Counted from the first letter of the stretch, positions 52,421 to 63,071 are shown. The stretch is 64,000 nt of DNA from Caproicibacterium amylolyticum (GCF_014467055.1 NZ_CP060696.1:1922001-1986000), one strand, 5' to 3'. A program made the numbers and translations. The notes: a model not told the origin generated them from the sequence alone.

Positions 52421-55109
52421 AAGCCGGTACCTCCTCAGCCATCAGTGTAAAGCGGAAAACCGTACCATGCGGGGTATTATCTACAGCATCAATTTCCCCT
52501 CCATGTGCGTTTACGATTGACTTGCAGAGCGCCAACCCCAGCCCCATACTGCGGCGGCTATCTGCAATCTTTGTTTCTGCTGTATAAAACATGTCGAAAA
52601 TATGCGGCTTTGCCTCGGCAGAAATTCCCGGGCCGTTGTCTGCGATCTCCACAACCGCTTTGCTGCCCATGCGGGAAGTGGAAATCGTAATCTGTGAACC
52701 TTGCGGTGTATACTTAATGGCGTTGTCCACAATATTGATGATGACCTGCACAATCAGCCGAGCATCCATTTTTGCCAATATAAAATCATCCGGATGCTTC
52801 ACAAGGATTTTATGCTCCTTGCTGTGCCGATCAATGTGGTGCAGCGCCTCTGTAACAACATCATCCACCAGTTCGGTAGTCAACTTCAAATTCATGCTTC
52901 CGTCTTCAATTCTGGTAACCGAAAGCAGATTTTCGACCAGATTGATGAGCCACAGCGAATCGTCATAAATGTCATTGTACAGTTTCATTTTCTGCTCGAC
53001 ACTCAAAGCTGCATCACTTGCAAGCAGAACGCCGGCATTGCCGGAAATGGAAGTAAGCGGTGTACGCAGGTCATGCGAAATGGAACGAAGCAAATTTGCA
53101 CGCAGCTGTTCATTCTTTGCAAAAATCGCTGCCTCCTCTCGTTCTCTGGCAGCCTGTTCATTCTCCAAAGCCAGCGCACATTCACCCAGAATAGAGAGGA
53201 CAATGCCGTTTTCAAAGGAATCCAGCGGCGAATGTCCAATTACAATGCCAACAACGCCATACACATTATTGTTGACGCGCACCGCCAGATATAAACATTT
53301 TGCATTGGCAAGTGTTCCGGTAGTAGCCCCCGCATGCTTATTGTTTTTAAATGCCCATGCTGCCACTGCCTTTTCATTTTCTGAAACATACTCATTGTTT
53401 TTTTCATTCCCAGCCGCAGGAAAAAGTGCCGGCGGCTGCAGTGCGCCTTTTTCTGCTACATAAAAAACAACATCTTTATTCAGCAATTTTGTCAGCTGGT
53501 TTGCGGTGATAGAAATAATTTCATTTTTGCCTTTTGCCTGCTGCAAAAGCTGGTTTGTGTCCAGCAAAAGTTTGGTACGGTAGGCCGTTTGTGCCGACTG
53601 CCTGGCATGCTGCTTAATTTTGTCTGCAAGTGTGCCTGTAATGAAAGCAGAAAGAAACATAATTAAAAAGGTGGCCAGATATCCGGGGTCATACGCATTC
53701 AGTGTATAGCGCGGTTCTGTGAAACAGAAATTGAACACCAACACACTGATAATGGAGGAAATCAGACTGAACATCCGCTGAGAAGTAGTCACCGCGGTCA
53801 GCATCACACCTAAAATATAGATCATGATGATATTTGCTTCGCTGAAACCAACATGATAAAACACAAAGCCGACTGCAGTTGCACCGACAAGCACCAGCAG
53901 GCTTTTAAAAAAATCCGAAGGCAGAAAGTGGTTTTTTTTCTGCTGTAAGGCCTTTCTTTCCTTGTAAGCCGCTGTTTCTTGGTCCGGAATAATGTACACA
54001 TCCAAATTGGGCGAATAAGAAATCAACTTTTCCGTCAGAGTGGGTTTGCTGAAAAAGTACTTGCGCCTTGCGTTGTTTCTGCCGACTACGATTTTTGAAA
54101 CGCCGGAAATTCGAGCAAATTCAGAAATCTGCAGCGCCACATCGTCTCCGTAAGAGGCCTCCACAGTCGCTCCAAGCTGCTCTGCTAAATGAATATTTGC
54201 GCGCAGTCGGTTTTGATTTTCTTCACTCATAGAAGGAAAGTCCGAGGTTTCAACAAACAAAGCCGTAAAGCTGCCGTGAAAAGCATATGCCATTCTGGCT
54301 GCATTTCGGATAATTTTCTGATTTGTCGGTGAAGAGGAAAGGCAGACCAGAATATGTTCATCCGTATAATAATCGCTCTTGCTTTTGATTCGCTCTGTTT
54401 CAGATATTTTATTGACACGGTCCGCGCAGCGGCGCAGGGCAATTTCACGCAGTGCTATCAGATTTTCGATGCTGAAAAAGTTTGTCAGCGCGCGCTGCGC
54501 CTGTGATTCCCGATAAATTTTTCCTGCATTAAGGCGGTCTATCAGCTCCTGCGGCTCAATATCCACCAGTTCTACCTGGCTGGCATTGTCAAATACATGG
54601 TCAGGAATCCGTTCCCGCACCATCACACCGGTAATGGAAGCAACCATATCATTCAGGCTTTCAATATGCTGCACATTGACGGTCGTGTAAACATCAATAC
54701 CTGCTTTCAGCAGCTCCTCCACATCCTGATATCGCTTTGCGTGGCGGCACCCCTGTGCGTTTGTATGTGCAAGCTCATCCACCAAAATCAGCTGTGGCTT
54801 CCGGCAGATGGCGGCATCCAGATCAAACTCCTGCAAGTCAATTTTGTTGTAGTTGACCTGCTGCACCGGAAGCTTTTCCAATCCGTTCAACAAGGCCATT
54901 GTCTGCGGGCGGGCATGCGGTTCCACATAGCCGACCACCACGTCCACCCCGCGCTGTTTGGCCTCATGGGCAGCTTCCAGCATTGCATAAGTTTTTCCGA
55001 CACCAGCGGCATAACCAAAGAAGATTTTCAGATGCCCGCGCATTTTATCCTTTTCTTCACTGTGGATCATTTTCAGTAATTCATCTGGATTGGAACGTAC
55101 AGGATTCAT
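52413..55109 (-). CDS. kdpD: Sensor histidine kinase KdpD
   Basis: An 898-residue membrane sensor of K+ limitation. In order: the cytoplasmic KdpD domain with Walker A-like GYAAGVGKTYAM (residues about 20-230), a universal-stress-like domain (about 250-375), four membrane spans (about 400-500), a GAF-like region, the HisKA box with phospho-His in SISHDLRTPLTSI, and the ATPase motifs (NAIKYTPQGS, DNGPGIS). GGGGTG before the ATG at 55109 decides the start over the frame to 55154. Confidence 0.95.
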   Translation of the reverse strand: MNPVRSNPDELLKMIHSEEKDKMRGHLKIFFGYAAGVGKTYAMLEAAHEAKQRGVDVVVGYVEPHARPQTMALLNGLEKLPVQQVNYNKIDLQEFDLDAAICRKPQLILVDELAHTNAQGCRHAKRYQDVEELLKAGIDVYTTVNVQHIESLNDMVASITGVMVRERIPDHVFDNASQVELVDIEPQELIDRLNAGKIYRESQAQRALTNFFSIENLIALREIALRRCADRVNKISETERIKSKSDYYTDEHILVCLSSSPTNQKIIRNAARMAYAFHGSFTALFVETSDFPSMSEENQNRLRANIHLAEQLGATVEASYGDDVALQISEFARISGVSKIVVGRNNARRKYFFSKPTLTEKLISYSPNLDVYIIPDQETAAYKERKALQQKKNHFLPSDFFKSLLVLVGATAVGFVFYHVGFSEANIIMIYILGVMLTAVTTSQRMFSLISSIISVLVFNFCFTEPRYTLNAYDPGYLATFLIMFLSAFITGTLADKIKQHARQSAQTAYRTKLLLDTNQLLQQAKGKNEIISITANQLTKLLNKDVVFYVAEKGALQPPALFPAAGNEKNNEYVSENEKAVAAWAFKNNKHAGATTGTLANAKCLYLAVRVNNNVYGVVGIVIGHSPLDSFENGIVLSILGECALALENEQAAREREEAAIFAKNEQLRANLLRSISHDLRTPLTSISGNAGVLLASDAALSVEQKMKLYNDIYDDSLWLINLVENLLSVTRIEDGSMNLKLTTELVDDVVTEALHHIDRHSKEHKILVKHPDDFILAKMDARLIVQVIINIVDNAIKYTPQGSQITISTSRMGSKAVVEIADNGPGISAEAKPHIFDMFYTAETKIADSRRSMGLGLALCKSIVNAHGGEIDAVDNTPHGTVFRFTLMAEEVPAYE

Positions 55110-55204
55110 TTTTTCACCCCGACTTTCATCGCTTTCTGTTTCAGTATAGCACATTTTTCGGCAGGCAGCAGTAAGCTCTCATTTTTTGTAAAGGACATAC
55201 ACAA

Positions 55205-55257
55205 ACAGGCAGAAAAACCGGCAAAGGATTTTTCCTGTGTCCGGCCATTCTGCCTGT
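55205..55257 (-). terminator. Hairpin between kdpC and kdpD
   Basis: ACAGGCAGAA and TTCTGCCTGT arms with an inner CCGG/CCGG pairing. The T-tract is poor, so it may only reduce read-through from kdpFABC into kdpDE. Confidence 0.5.
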
Positions 55258-55268
55258 CGAAGCAATGT

Positions 55269-55874
55269 TTATTTTAGAATACCGTCCAGCATCAAGTTTA
55301 CTTTCAAAACATTGACCGTGTCCTCACCAAAGATGCCGAGAAACCTGCCCTTGCTGCATTTACTGACAATGGTGCGTATCTGTTCTTCCGAAATATTGCG
55401 TACCTTTGCAATCCGCTTTACCTGATAATCCGCCGCAGCCGGAGAAATATCAGGGTCCAGTCCGCTGCCGGAGCAGGTAACAAGGTCAACCGGAACCGCT
55501 GTGCTGCCCATATCCGGGTCAGCAGCCTTCAGCTTTTCCACACGCGCAGAAACCAGCTTTTTATATGCATTGCTGGCAGGGCTTAGATTGGAAGGACTTG
55601 CATACATCAGCGCTTTGCCGTCTTTATCGGTATAGGTAGAAACGTCTACATTCATAATACGTCCCCACATATGACTGTTGTCGGTAAACTGCTGCCCGAG
55701 CATCTCACAGCCGTACTTTTTGCCATCCACCTCAATGATACTTCCATTCGCCTGATTTGGGAATATCACCTGCGCAAGACCTGTTACCACACCTGTGTAA
55801 ATCACACCGCAGAGCAGCGTAAAAATCAAAAAGAGGACAGCCGCGCGCGGCAGGATGTTTTTAAAGGTTTTCAT
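55269..55874 (-). CDS. kdpC: Potassium-transporting ATPase subunit C
   Basis: A 201-residue subunit of the KdpFABC pump with one N-terminal membrane span (AAVLFLIFTLLCGVIYTGVV) and a periplasmic-type outer domain with the conserved SNLSPASNAYKKLV and DLVTCSGSGLDPDISPAAA blocks. It stabilises the complex. GGGGGAAC before the ATG at 55874 fixes the start. Confidence 0.94.
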   Translation of the reverse strand: MKTFKNILPRAAVLFLIFTLLCGVIYTGVVTGLAQVIFPNQANGSIIEVDGKKYGCEMLGQQFTDNSHMWGRIMNVDVSTYTDKDGKALMYASPSNLSPASNAYKKLVSARVEKLKAADPDMGSTAVPVDLVTCSGSGLDPDISPAAADYQVKRIAKVRNISEEQIRTIVSKCSKGRFLGIFGEDTVNVLKVNLMLDGILK

Positions 55875-55923
55875 ATTTTGTTCCCCCATAACTGTATCAG
55901 AGTTTTCAGCCATTCTTTCCGCT

Positions 55924-57993
55924 TTATGCCAAGCCAAGGGCAGTCAGCAGCAAATCCAGCAATTTAATGAAAATAAAGGGAGCTGCGAGACCACCGAGGC
56001 CGTAAACGAGCAGGTTGCGTGAAAGCAGCTTGCCGGCCGGCACTTCTCGGTATTTCACACCTTTCAGTGCAAGCGGAATCAGTGCAACAATAATCAGTGC
56101 ATTGTAAATGATTGCGGAAAGGACAGCGCTCTGCGGGGAATGCAGTCCCATAATGTTCAGTGTGGCAAGTCCCGGATAAAGTCCCATGAACAGAGCCGGA
56201 ATGATTGCAAAGTACTTTGCAACATCGTTTGCAATGGAGAAAGTCGTCAGGCTGCCGCGTGTCATCAAAAGCTGCTTGCCGATGCGAACAATGTCAATCA
56301 GTTTGGTCGGTGAGGAGTCGAGGTCAACCATGTTGCCTGCTTCCTTTGCGGCCTGTGTGCCGGTGTTCATGGCAACGGCCACATCTGCCTGCGCCAGAGC
56401 CGGGGCGTCATTGGTACCATCACCGGTCATGGCAACCAAATGGCCCTTTGCCTGAAAGTCGCGAATCATGGCAAGTTTGCCCTCCGGCGTTGCTTCTGCC
56501 AGAAAGTCATCCACGCCTGCTTCTGCCGCAATGGCGGCGGCGGTCAACGGGTTGTCGCCGGTAATCATGATGGTCTTAATACCCATTTTGCGCAGGTCGG
56601 CGAATTTTTCCTGCACGCCTTGTTTAATAATATCCTTTAAATGAATGACACCGAGAATTTTGTGGTTCTTTGCAACCACAAGCGGTGTGCCGCCCTGATT
56701 AGAAATGGCTTTCACTGCTTCGTCACACTCGGTGCTGTAAGTACCACCGTTTGCCAAAACATACTCTTTGACAGAGTCTGCGGCGCCCTTGCGAATTTCC
56801 GTACCGTCATAGTCAACGCCGCTCATACGGGTTTTGGCGGTAAACGGAATGAACTGCATATTCTTGTCTTCCAGCGTTCTGCCGCGAATGCCGAATTTCT
56901 CTTTTGCGAGAATCACAACACTTCTGCCCTCCGGCGTTTCATCCGCCAAAGAGGAAAGCTGTGCGGCATCCGCAAGTTCCTCCGCGCTGGTGCCATCCAC
57001 TGGAACGAACGCACACGCCTGGCGGTTTCCAAGCGTAATGGTACCGGTCTTATCCAGCATCAGGATGTCAACATCACCGGCGGCTTCAATCGCACGGCCG
57101 CTCATTGCCAGCACATTGGACTGGTTTAGGCGGCTCATGCCGGCAATCCCGATTGCGGAAAGCAGCGCACCAATTGTGGTGGGAGCCAGGCAGACCAGCA
57201 GCGCTACCAGTGTGGTTACGGAAGTCGGGTTTTCAATTCCCGCCTGCTTTGCCGAAAAGACGGAATAGGTATAAAGGGAAAGAGTAACCAGAATAAAGAT
57301 AATAGACAGCGCCACCAAGAAAATTTGAAGCGCAATTTCGTTTGGCGTCTTTTTGCGGGCAGCACCCTCAACCATGGCAATCATTTTATCAAGGAAGCTT
57401 TCGCCCGCTTCGCTGGTAACCTGCACCACAATCCAGTCAGAAAGGACGGTTGTGCCGCCGGTCACCGCGCTGCGGTCGCCGCCGCTTTCGCGGATGACCG
57501 GCGCGGATTCACCGGTTATCGCGCTTTCGTCAACGGACGCAGCGCCGTCAATGACCTCGCCATCGGCGGGAATCTGCTCCCCCGCTTTCACAACAACGAT
57601 GTCGCCCTTTTTCAGGGTAGCGGAAGAAACAACGGTGATCTTTTCTTTTTCTGTCATGGAAGGAATTTTATGCGCTTCCACATCCTTTTTTGCGGCACGC
57701 AGGGAATCTGCCTGTGCCTTACCGCGTCCTTCTGCAATGGCTTCTGCAAAGTTCGCAAAAATGACGGTAAACCAAAGGATAACTGCGATCGCAAAGGTGT
57801 AGCTGCTGGAAGCATCCGACAAACCGAACAGGGAAACAATCCAAAGAATAGTGGTCAGAATTGCGGAAATGTAAACCAGCAGCATCACAGGGTTTTTCAC
57901 CTGTGTCTTTGGATTCAGCTTGATAAATGAATCTTTTATGGCTCTGCCGACAATTTTTTTATCTGCAAAAGCACTTTTTGTTTTCGATGCCAT
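55924..57993 (-). CDS. kdpB: Potassium-transporting ATPase subunit B
   Basis: The 689-residue P-type ATPase subunit that supplies energy for K+ uptake. It has the TGES actuator motif (ITGESAPV), the phosphorylation site MLDKTGTIT, the nucleotide-binding [15 protein letters not shown] and the hinge [30 protein letters not shown] before the ATG at 57993 decides the start over a frame to 58044. It follows kdpA by 13 bases. Confidence 0.96.
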   Translation of the reverse strand: MASKTKSAFADKKIVGRAIKDSFIKLNPKTQVKNPVMLLVYISAILTTILWIVSLFGLSDASSSYTFAIAVILWFTVIFANFAEAIAEGRGKAQADSLRAAKKDVEAHKIPSMTEKEKITVVSSATLKKGDIVVVKAGEQIPADGEVIDGAASVDESAITGESAPVIRESGGDRSAVTGGTTVLSDWIVVQVTSEAGESFLDKMIAMVEGAARKKTPNEIALQIFLVALSIIFILVTLSLYTYSVFSAKQAGIENPTSVTTLVALLVCLAPTTIGALLSAIGIAGMSRLNQSNVLAMSGRAIEAAGDVDILMLDKTGTITLGNRQACAFVPVDGTSAEELADAAQLSSLADETPEGRSVVILAKEKFGIRGRTLEDKNMQFIPFTAKTRMSGVDYDGTEIRKGAADSVKEYVLANGGTYSTECDEAVKAISNQGGTPLVVAKNHKILGVIHLKDIIKQGVQEKFADLRKMGIKTIMITGDNPLTAAAIAAEAGVDDFLAEATPEGKLAMIRDFQAKGHLVAMTGDGTNDAPALAQADVAVAMNTGTQAAKEAGNMVDLDSSPTKLIDIVRIGKQLLMTRGSLTTFSIANDVAKYFAIIPALFMGLYPGLATLNIMGLHSPQSAVLSAIIYNALIIVALIPLALKGVKYREVPAGKLLSRNLLVYGLGGLAAPFIFIKLLDLLLTALGLA

Positions 57994-58006
57994 CTTAAAC
58001 CCCTCC

Positions 58007-59821
58007 TTATGCGATGCTGCTGAAGAATTCTGCCAGAGGTCCAAGCGCCAGTGCCGGGAAGAAGCTCAAAGCACCAATCAGCAGAACAATGAAAATCAGC
58101 AGAAATACAAACATCGCATTTGTAGTGGAAAGTGTACCGGCGGTTGTTGCAATCCGCTTCTTTCCGGCAAGGTTGCCCGCTATGGCAAGCGTGCCGATAA
58201 TCGGCAAGAAACGTGCAAACAGCATAACCAGTCCAAGCGAAACATTTAGAAAAACTGTATTTGCGTTGAAGCCTGCAAAAGCGGAGCCGTTGTTGCCGCC
58301 GCAGGATGAATAGGTGTAAAGAAGCTCTGAAAAGCCGTGCGCACCGGTATTGTGCAGGCTGTCTGCCACCTGCGGCACCATGGCAGCAATGCCGCTGCCC
58401 ACCAGAATCGCGATTGGTGTGGCAAGACAGACCAGCACAGACCATTTCATTTCGTACGGTTCTATCTTTTTGCCCAAAAATTCCGGTGTGCGCCCAACCA
58501 TCAGCCCGGCAATAAACACCGTTAAAATTGCAAACGCCAACATTCCGTAAAGGCCGCATCCAACACCACCAAAAATCACCTCGCCCAGCTGCATCAGCAG
58601 CATGGTAACCATGCCGCCAAGCGGCGTTAAGCTGTCATGCATGGAATTGACGGAACCATTGGAAGCAGCAGTGGTAAAGGCAGACCATGTGGAGGAAGAA
58701 GCAATGCCGAAGCGCGTTTCCTTGCCCTCCATGTTGCCGCCTGCCTGACCAATCATCGAAAGGTTAACCGTGCCGTTCTGTGCAAGCTGTGGGGTAGCCG
58801 CCTGCTCATTTACCGCAATGGCTGCCAGTGCAACCACAAGGCAGATAAACATCGCCGCAAAAATCGCAACACCCTGCTTTTTGTTTTTCACACACTTGCC
58901 AAAGGTAAAGCACAGCGCCGCCGGAATCAGCAGAATCGAAAGCATTTCAAGCAGGTTCGTAAAAGGACTCGGGTTTTCCAGCGGATGTGCCGAGTTAGTC
59001 CCCATGTAACCGCCGCCATTGGTGCCGGTTTGCTTAATTGCAATCTGGCTTGCGGCAGGTCCCATCGGAACAAATTCTTCTGTAACAATTTGTGCATCCT
59101 TAATGACTTTTCCGTTCAGTGTAACGGTATTTGTTTTGGTGTCAATCTTGGCACCCTCAAGGACTTGCCCTTTTGCACTTATTGCAACCGGCTCTGTCAG
59201 ATTCACGGTTTCGGCAGGCTTCAGGTTCTGAATTACGCCGCCGCCAACCAGACAGAGTGCCAAAACCAGATTCAGAGGCAGCAGCACATGAATAACCGCG
59301 CGGGTCAAATCCACCCAAAAACTACCCAAACCTGTGGACTTTACTTTCATGAAACCGCGGATCAGTGCGAACAAAACCGCAATACCGGTAGCCGCTGAAA
59401 CGAAGTTCTGTACGGTCAAGCCAATCGCCTGCGTCAGGTAGCTCATCTGCGCTTCACCGCTGTAAGCCTGCCAGTTTGTATTCGTAACAAAACTGACCGC
59501 TGTGTTAAAAGCCAAATCCCAGTTTAAACCGGAAACGTGCTGTGGATTGCCGCCCAAAACGCCCTGCAGCATTTGCAGCAAAAACAGAAACAGCAAACCG
59601 ATGCCGGAAAACAGCAGAACACTGACCAGATATTTTTTCCAAGTCATCTGTTCTTCTGCGTCTACGTGCAGAATTTTATAGACCGCTTTTTCACATGGTG
59701 TTAAAATCTTTGAAAGAAAAGTTTTTTCACCGCACATCGCTTTTTTTATGTATGCACCGAGTGGAATCGCCAAAATCACCAGTATTCCGAGATACATCAC
59801 ATACTGTAAAACAGAATTCAC
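58007..59821 (-). CDS. kdpA: Potassium-transporting ATPase subunit A
   Basis: A 604-residue K+ channel-like subunit with about ten membrane spans. The four selectivity-filter regions are visible, for example [49 protein letters not shown] and [13 protein letters not shown]. The start is a GTG that overlaps the kdpF stop as GTGA, with AAAGGGG upstream. Confidence 0.96.
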   Translation of the reverse strand: MNSVLQYVMYLGILVILAIPLGAYIKKAMCGEKTFLSKILTPCEKAVYKILHVDAEEQMTWKKYLVSVLLFSGIGLLFLFLLQMLQGVLGGNPQHVSGLNWDLAFNTAVSFVTNTNWQAYSGEAQMSYLTQAIGLTVQNFVSAATGIAVLFALIRGFMKVKSTGLGSFWVDLTRAVIHVLLPLNLVLALCLVGGGVIQNLKPAETVNLTEPVAISAKGQVLEGAKIDTKTNTVTLNGKVIKDAQIVTEEFVPMGPAASQIAIKQTGTNGGGYMGTNSAHPLENPSPFTNLLEMLSILLIPAALCFTFGKCVKNKKQGVAIFAAMFICLVVALAAIAVNEQAATPQLAQNGTVNLSMIGQAGGNMEGKETRFGIASSSTWSAFTTAASNGSVNSMHDSLTPLGGMVTMLLMQLGEVIFGGVGCGLYGMLAFAILTVFIAGLMVGRTPEFLGKKIEPYEMKWSVLVCLATPIAILVGSGIAAMVPQVADSLHNTGAHGFSELLYTYSSCGGNNGSAFAGFNANTVFLNVSLGLVMLFARFLPIIGTLAIAGNLAGKKRIATTAGTLSTTNAMFVFLLIFIVLLIGALSFFPALALGPLAEFFSSIA

Positions 59822-59910
59822 TGCTGCTCATCCCCTTTCATGAGTATGCAGAAGTAATAAATCAGTAACGCAACCGCAACGATACCGATTATGGGAACAA
59901 TGACCGACAT
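59818..59910 (-). CDS. kdpF: Small subunit KdpF
   Basis: A 30-residue single-span membrane peptide that starts MSVIVPIIGIVAVALLIYYF and ends with a short charged tail. Its position directly before kdpA, the overlapping GTGA junction and the strong AAAAGGAGG ribosome binding site identify it as KdpF, which stabilises the KdpFABC complex. It is easily missed because of its size. Confidence 0.88.
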   Translation of the reverse strand: MSVIVPIIGIVAVALLIYYFCILMKGDEQQ

Positions 59911-59988
59911 AATTCTTCCTCCTTTTTATGCGCAGTATTAGTTTATCAGTCCGCATCCTAAAACGGTGTTAACGTTTCGGCACCACGC

Positions 59989-60006
59989 ATTAAGATTTTA
60001 TTAAGA
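59989..60006 (-). promoter_or_regulatory. Direct repeat upstream of kdpF, candidate KdpE site
   Basis: TCTTAAT occurs twice with an 11-base period on the minus strand (60006-60000 and 59995-59989), the spacing used by OmpR-family regulators such as KdpE. It lies about 80-95 bases before kdpF. Confidence 0.4.
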
Positions 60007-60029
60007 ACTGTCTGTTATACAGAATGCAG

Positions 60030-60203
60030 TCAGCGCAAAAGCAGATATGGAACGGACACCAACAGCGCCACCAACGCTACTGCCAGCAGCAGCAAAAGCG
60101 GCGCCGCCAGTGTTAAAACCAGATATGCCGTCACTGGGTGCTTTTCGAAAAAACGCCCTGCAAGGTGCTGAATCTCCGCCAAAAACATATGTAGTATCCT
60201 CAC
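60030..60203 (-). CDS. Small membrane protein upstream of kdpF (57 residues)
   Basis: A GTG-started frame of 57 codons with GGGAGGG seven bases upstream. The first 24 residues are amphipathic with several charged positions (VRILHMFLAEIQHLAGRFFE), and the rest is one very hydrophobic span (LVLTLAAPLLLLLAVALVALLV) ending in Arg. It is on the same strand as kdpFABC, 119 bases before kdpF, so it may belong to the K+ regulon. I know no family for it. The good ribosome binding site supports translation. Confidence 0.6.
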   Translation of the reverse strand: MRILHMFLAEIQHLAGRFFEKHPVTAYLVLTLAAPLLLLLAVALVALLVSVPYLLLR

Positions 60204-60256
60204 AATTTTTCCCTCCCTATACTCAAACTTTACCGCTGCTTTCGTTAAAACGGTAA

Positions 60257-60290
60257 AAAGATTTTATAAGAGGAATAAAGACTTTATAAG
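60257..60290 (-). repeat. Direct repeat upstream of the small membrane protein gene
   Basis: AAAGATTTTATAAG (60257-60270) and AAAGACTTTATAAG (60277-60290) differ at one base and are 20 bases apart, two turns of the helix. It lies between the divergent NUDIX and kdp-side genes and may be a KdpE site. Confidence 0.5.
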
Positions 60291-60300
60291 CAATGCCTTT

Positions 60301-60329
60301 TTGTGTTTTGCTGCTGCGCGTGCTATAAT
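60301..60329 (+). promoter_or_regulatory. Promoter of the NUDIX gene
   Basis: TATAAT (60324-60329) with TTGTGT (60301-60306) 17 bases upstream. Confidence 0.6.
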
Positions 60330-60357
60330 AAAAGCATAATTTTTCGGAGGCGCAAAC

Positions 60358-60813
60358 ATGGATAGAAGTGAAAAAGCAGTTTTAACAAACATGTGCATGG
60401 TCTGCGATGACAAAGGGAACGTGTTGGTATTGGACAAAACTGACCCCGCATACCATGGCATTACTTTTCCGGGTGGTCATGTTGAAAAAGAAGAATCTTT
60501 TACAGATGCTGTTATCCGTGAAATTTTTGAAGAAACCGGCCTGACTGTCCGCCGCCCGCAGTTGTGCGGCATTAAACAGTGGCAGCAGGAAGAAACTGGT
60601 GCAAGATACATTGTCCTGCTGTACAAAACGACTCAATTTTCCGGAACATTATGTGCTTCGGAAGAAGGCCGTGTTTTTTGGACACCGCTGAACAAACTGC
60701 ACTCGCTGCACCTTGCTGAGGACATGGCAGACATGCTGCATGTTTTCACCGATGATAACATCAGCGAATTTTATTATTTGCCGCAAAGCAGCTTTGAATA
60801 TGTTTTGAAATAA
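60358..60813 (+). CDS. NUDIX hydrolase (MutT/8-oxo-dGTP-like)
   Basis: A 151-residue pyrophosphohydrolase. The NUDIX box is complete: GGHVEKEESFTDAVIREIFEETGL has the G-x5-E-x7-REUxEExGU pattern. Its general form fits the clostridial 8-oxo-dGTP diphosphatase group, but the substrate is not certain. GGAGG precedes the ATG. Single-gene unit. Confidence 0.92.
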   Translation: MDRSEKAVLTNMCMVCDDKGNVLVLDKTDPAYHGITFPGGHVEKEESFTDAVIREIFEETGLTVRRPQLCGIKQWQQEETGARYIVLLYKTTQFSGTLCASEEGRVFWTPLNKLHSLHLAEDMADMLHVFTDDNISEFYYLPQSSFEYVLK

Positions 60814-60860
60814 GGAAAAGCAGTGCCTCCGCTTTGTTCTGCGGCAGACACTGCTTTTCC
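60814..60860. terminator. Bidirectional terminator between the NUDIX and diguanylate cyclase genes
   Basis: GGAAAAGCAGTG and CACTGCTTTTCC arms with an inner CCGC/GCGG pairing, between convergent genes. Confidence 0.8.
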
Positions 60861-60874
60861 TTTATATATGTAAA

Positions 60875-62764
60875 CTATAGAATTTGCTTTAACTTTTCCT
60901 GCTGATGATATTTGGTTAAAAAAACTGCCAGCAGGTCAGAAATCTGCCGAAAAGCTTTTTTCTGTTCCTGCGTCCATTTGCACTGTCTGCGGTGGCTTTC
61001 ACAGCCAAGCAGACCAACGCGCTGCCCGCCGTCTGTCATTACACATTTCATCAGACTGCTGACCCCCTGCCTGCGCAGTTCGCGCCCAAGTTCCGTATCC
61101 AACGCATCTGTATCCTCACAGCAGAACAGTACATCTGACCCCGCTGCATCCAACATGGCATCCATGCTGCTGCAGTGCAGGACATTCCGTTGCTGTGGGT
61201 TCGGCAGTTCCAGCTCATTCCACTCAAAAGCTTCCCGATAAACCATTTGCTGCGGAAGATACTCCCAGATATAAATATGCGTTGCATGAAACCACCTGCT
61301 TAATGCCTCCAGTACTTTGGAAACAGCTGACGGGATATCCGCCGTACTGCCCAGCAGGCGGAATGTTTCCTGCAGCAGCTGACCGCTGTCCACATAAAGC
61401 CGATCCGCATGGGTTATACGCCTTTCTTCATGAACAGACAGGTCTTCCGCGGCCTGTTCACTGAATGTTTCCGAATAAAGCGCTGCATCCGCGCGTCCAC
61501 TCCTTTTCACCTGATAAAGCGCACGGTCTGCAAACCGATATAAATCCGAAAAATTTTCCGCATGCGTCGGGTACAGAGAAATACCAATACTGCACGACAG
61601 GTGCTGTTCACTGTTGTTCAGCTGAATACGTTCCAGCTTCTGCAGCAGCTGATGTGCCTTTTTCAGAGCTGCCTGCGGATCTATATCCGGCACGAATACC
61701 AGAAATTCATCACCGCCAATGCGCCCCATAATGTCTGACACTCGAAACATACGTTTTAAAGCAACGGCAGTGTCAGTCAGCACGGCATCGCCACACAGAT
61801 GCCCAAACCGGTCATTCACCGACTTAAAATGGTCCAAGTCAATAATCATCAGCGCGCAGGAAGTATCACCTGCTTTTGCAAGGCTGGCAGTAACCTGCAT
61901 TTCCGTAGCAGCCTTGTTTAGCAGTTGCGTCAGGGAGTCCCTCTGTGCCTGCTCTAAAAGCTGCTGACGCTGCGCTTTATCCTCTGAAATATCTGTAAGC
62001 ATCCCGACCGCCCGAATGGGACTTCCATCCTGGTCGTACTGCGTAGAAGCGCGGATTCGGCACCAGATGTAACTGCCCTGACTGTCCGCAATCCGTACTT
62101 CCACTTCCAGAAAAGAAGTTCCGCTCAGCGCTTTCTGCATGGCACGTTTCAGCTTGGCTTTGTCCTGCTGGAAAATATGGCCCTGTTCAAGTAAAGTATG
62201 TGTAACTGATTTCTGCAGAGGTTCAAAGCCGAATTTTTTCTTCCAGTTCGGTGAAAAATAAACTGTATCCTCCGCAAAGTTCCACTCAAAAATTATATCT
62301 GTGGACTGGTCGGTAATAATTTTGTACCGCTCCAAGTTCAGCCGCAGCTGCTCACTTTCTTCTTTCTGCGCTGTAGTATCCACCAAAATGCAGCCGCAAA
62401 GTCCCTCCGTCCCAATCGTGCTGCGTTGGTCCAAAACCCAGCGCTGCTCTCCGTTTGCACATAAAATGCGGTATTCCAGCTCCGCTTTGCCATACTGCGC
62501 AAGCTGTTCACGTATCGTGGTTTCCGCATACTTTCGGTCATCCGGACAAATCAACTGCAAAAATTCACTTTGAAAGGTACAGCGTATTTCCTTTTCCGTG
62601 TAACCAGTCATGTGCAAAAAGCCCGTGTTCATGTACTGGATGCTGTAGCTGCTGTCATTTTTGCAGCACAGCACCCCAACGGGCAGATTTTCAAGCAAAG
62701 CACTTTGCTGCCGGCTTGTGCGCAGCAGCTGCATTTGTGCTTCGGTCAATTTTCCTTTCAACAT
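60875..62764 (-). CDS. PAS-PAS-GGDEF-GAF diguanylate cyclase
   Basis: A 629-residue soluble protein expected to make cyclic di-GMP. Two PAS domains (about residues 20-135 and 145-265) precede the GGDEF domain (about 275-440) with an intact active site RIGGDEF and an inhibitory-site RVSD five residues before it. After this comes a GAF-like domain (about 465-625), an unusual C-terminal position for a sensor. GGGAG before the ATG gives the start. The signal is unknown. Confidence 0.92.
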   Translation of the reverse strand: MLKGKLTEAQMQLLRTSRQQSALLENLPVGVLCCKNDSSYSIQYMNTGFLHMTGYTEKEIRCTFQSEFLQLICPDDRKYAETTIREQLAQYGKAELEYRILCANGEQRWVLDQRSTIGTEGLCGCILVDTTAQKEESEQLRLNLERYKIITDQSTDIIFEWNFAEDTVYFSPNWKKKFGFEPLQKSVTHTLLEQGHIFQQDKAKLKRAMQKALSGTSFLEVEVRIADSQGSYIWCRIRASTQYDQDGSPIRAVGMLTDISEDKAQRQQLLEQAQRDSLTQLLNKAATEMQVTASLAKAGDTSCALMIIDLDHFKSVNDRFGHLCGDAVLTDTAVALKRMFRVSDIMGRIGGDEFLVFVPDIDPQAALKKAHQLLQKLERIQLNNSEQHLSCSIGISLYPTHAENFSDLYRFADRALYQVKRSGRADAALYSETFSEQAAEDLSVHEERRITHADRLYVDSGQLLQETFRLLGSTADIPSAVSKVLEALSRWFHATHIYIWEYLPQQMVYREAFEWNELELPNPQQRNVLHCSSMDAMLDAAGSDVLFCCEDTDALDTELGRELRRQGVSSLMKCVMTDGGQRVGLLGCESHRRQCKWTQEQKKAFRQISDLLAVFLTKYHQQEKLKQIL

Positions 62765-63071
62765 GCTTCTCCCGCAGTCTCCTTTTCACAGTTGCAGAAA
62801 ACGATTATTTACATTTAGACGATATGAGAACTACACGGTTTTTGTCTGCCAGTGCGCAGGTTATTTTCTCTGCTTTGGCAAAATGATTCATTTTCAGTTA
62901 GGAAAACGCAGAAATTAAAGAGTAATAATTTTACATATTATCAATCTTTATGAAATCAATGAATTTAGCATACCATTTTTTTGATTAAATTTCAATTCAT
63001 TTTGAAAAATATTCCTAAAATTTTTAAAAGTAGTTTAATAATTGTATTATTCTTTTTTAGAATTATTATAC
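62765..63071. other. AT-rich intergenic region upstream of the diguanylate cyclase gene
   Basis: No gene is visible. A weak promoter for the cyclase gene may exist (TAATAT at 62935-62940 with TTCATT 17 bases upstream, minus strand). I do not see a cyclic di-GMP riboswitch. Confidence 0.5.

Noticed and set aside
58637..59398. A 253-codon plus-strand frame opposite kdpA
   Set aside because: Antisense of a clear kdpA gene; no family features and no ribosome binding site.
60047..60256. A 69-codon plus-strand frame opposite the small membrane protein
   Set aside because: No ribosome binding site, Pro/Ala-rich antisense composition; the minus-strand frame has a good ribosome binding site and a membrane span.
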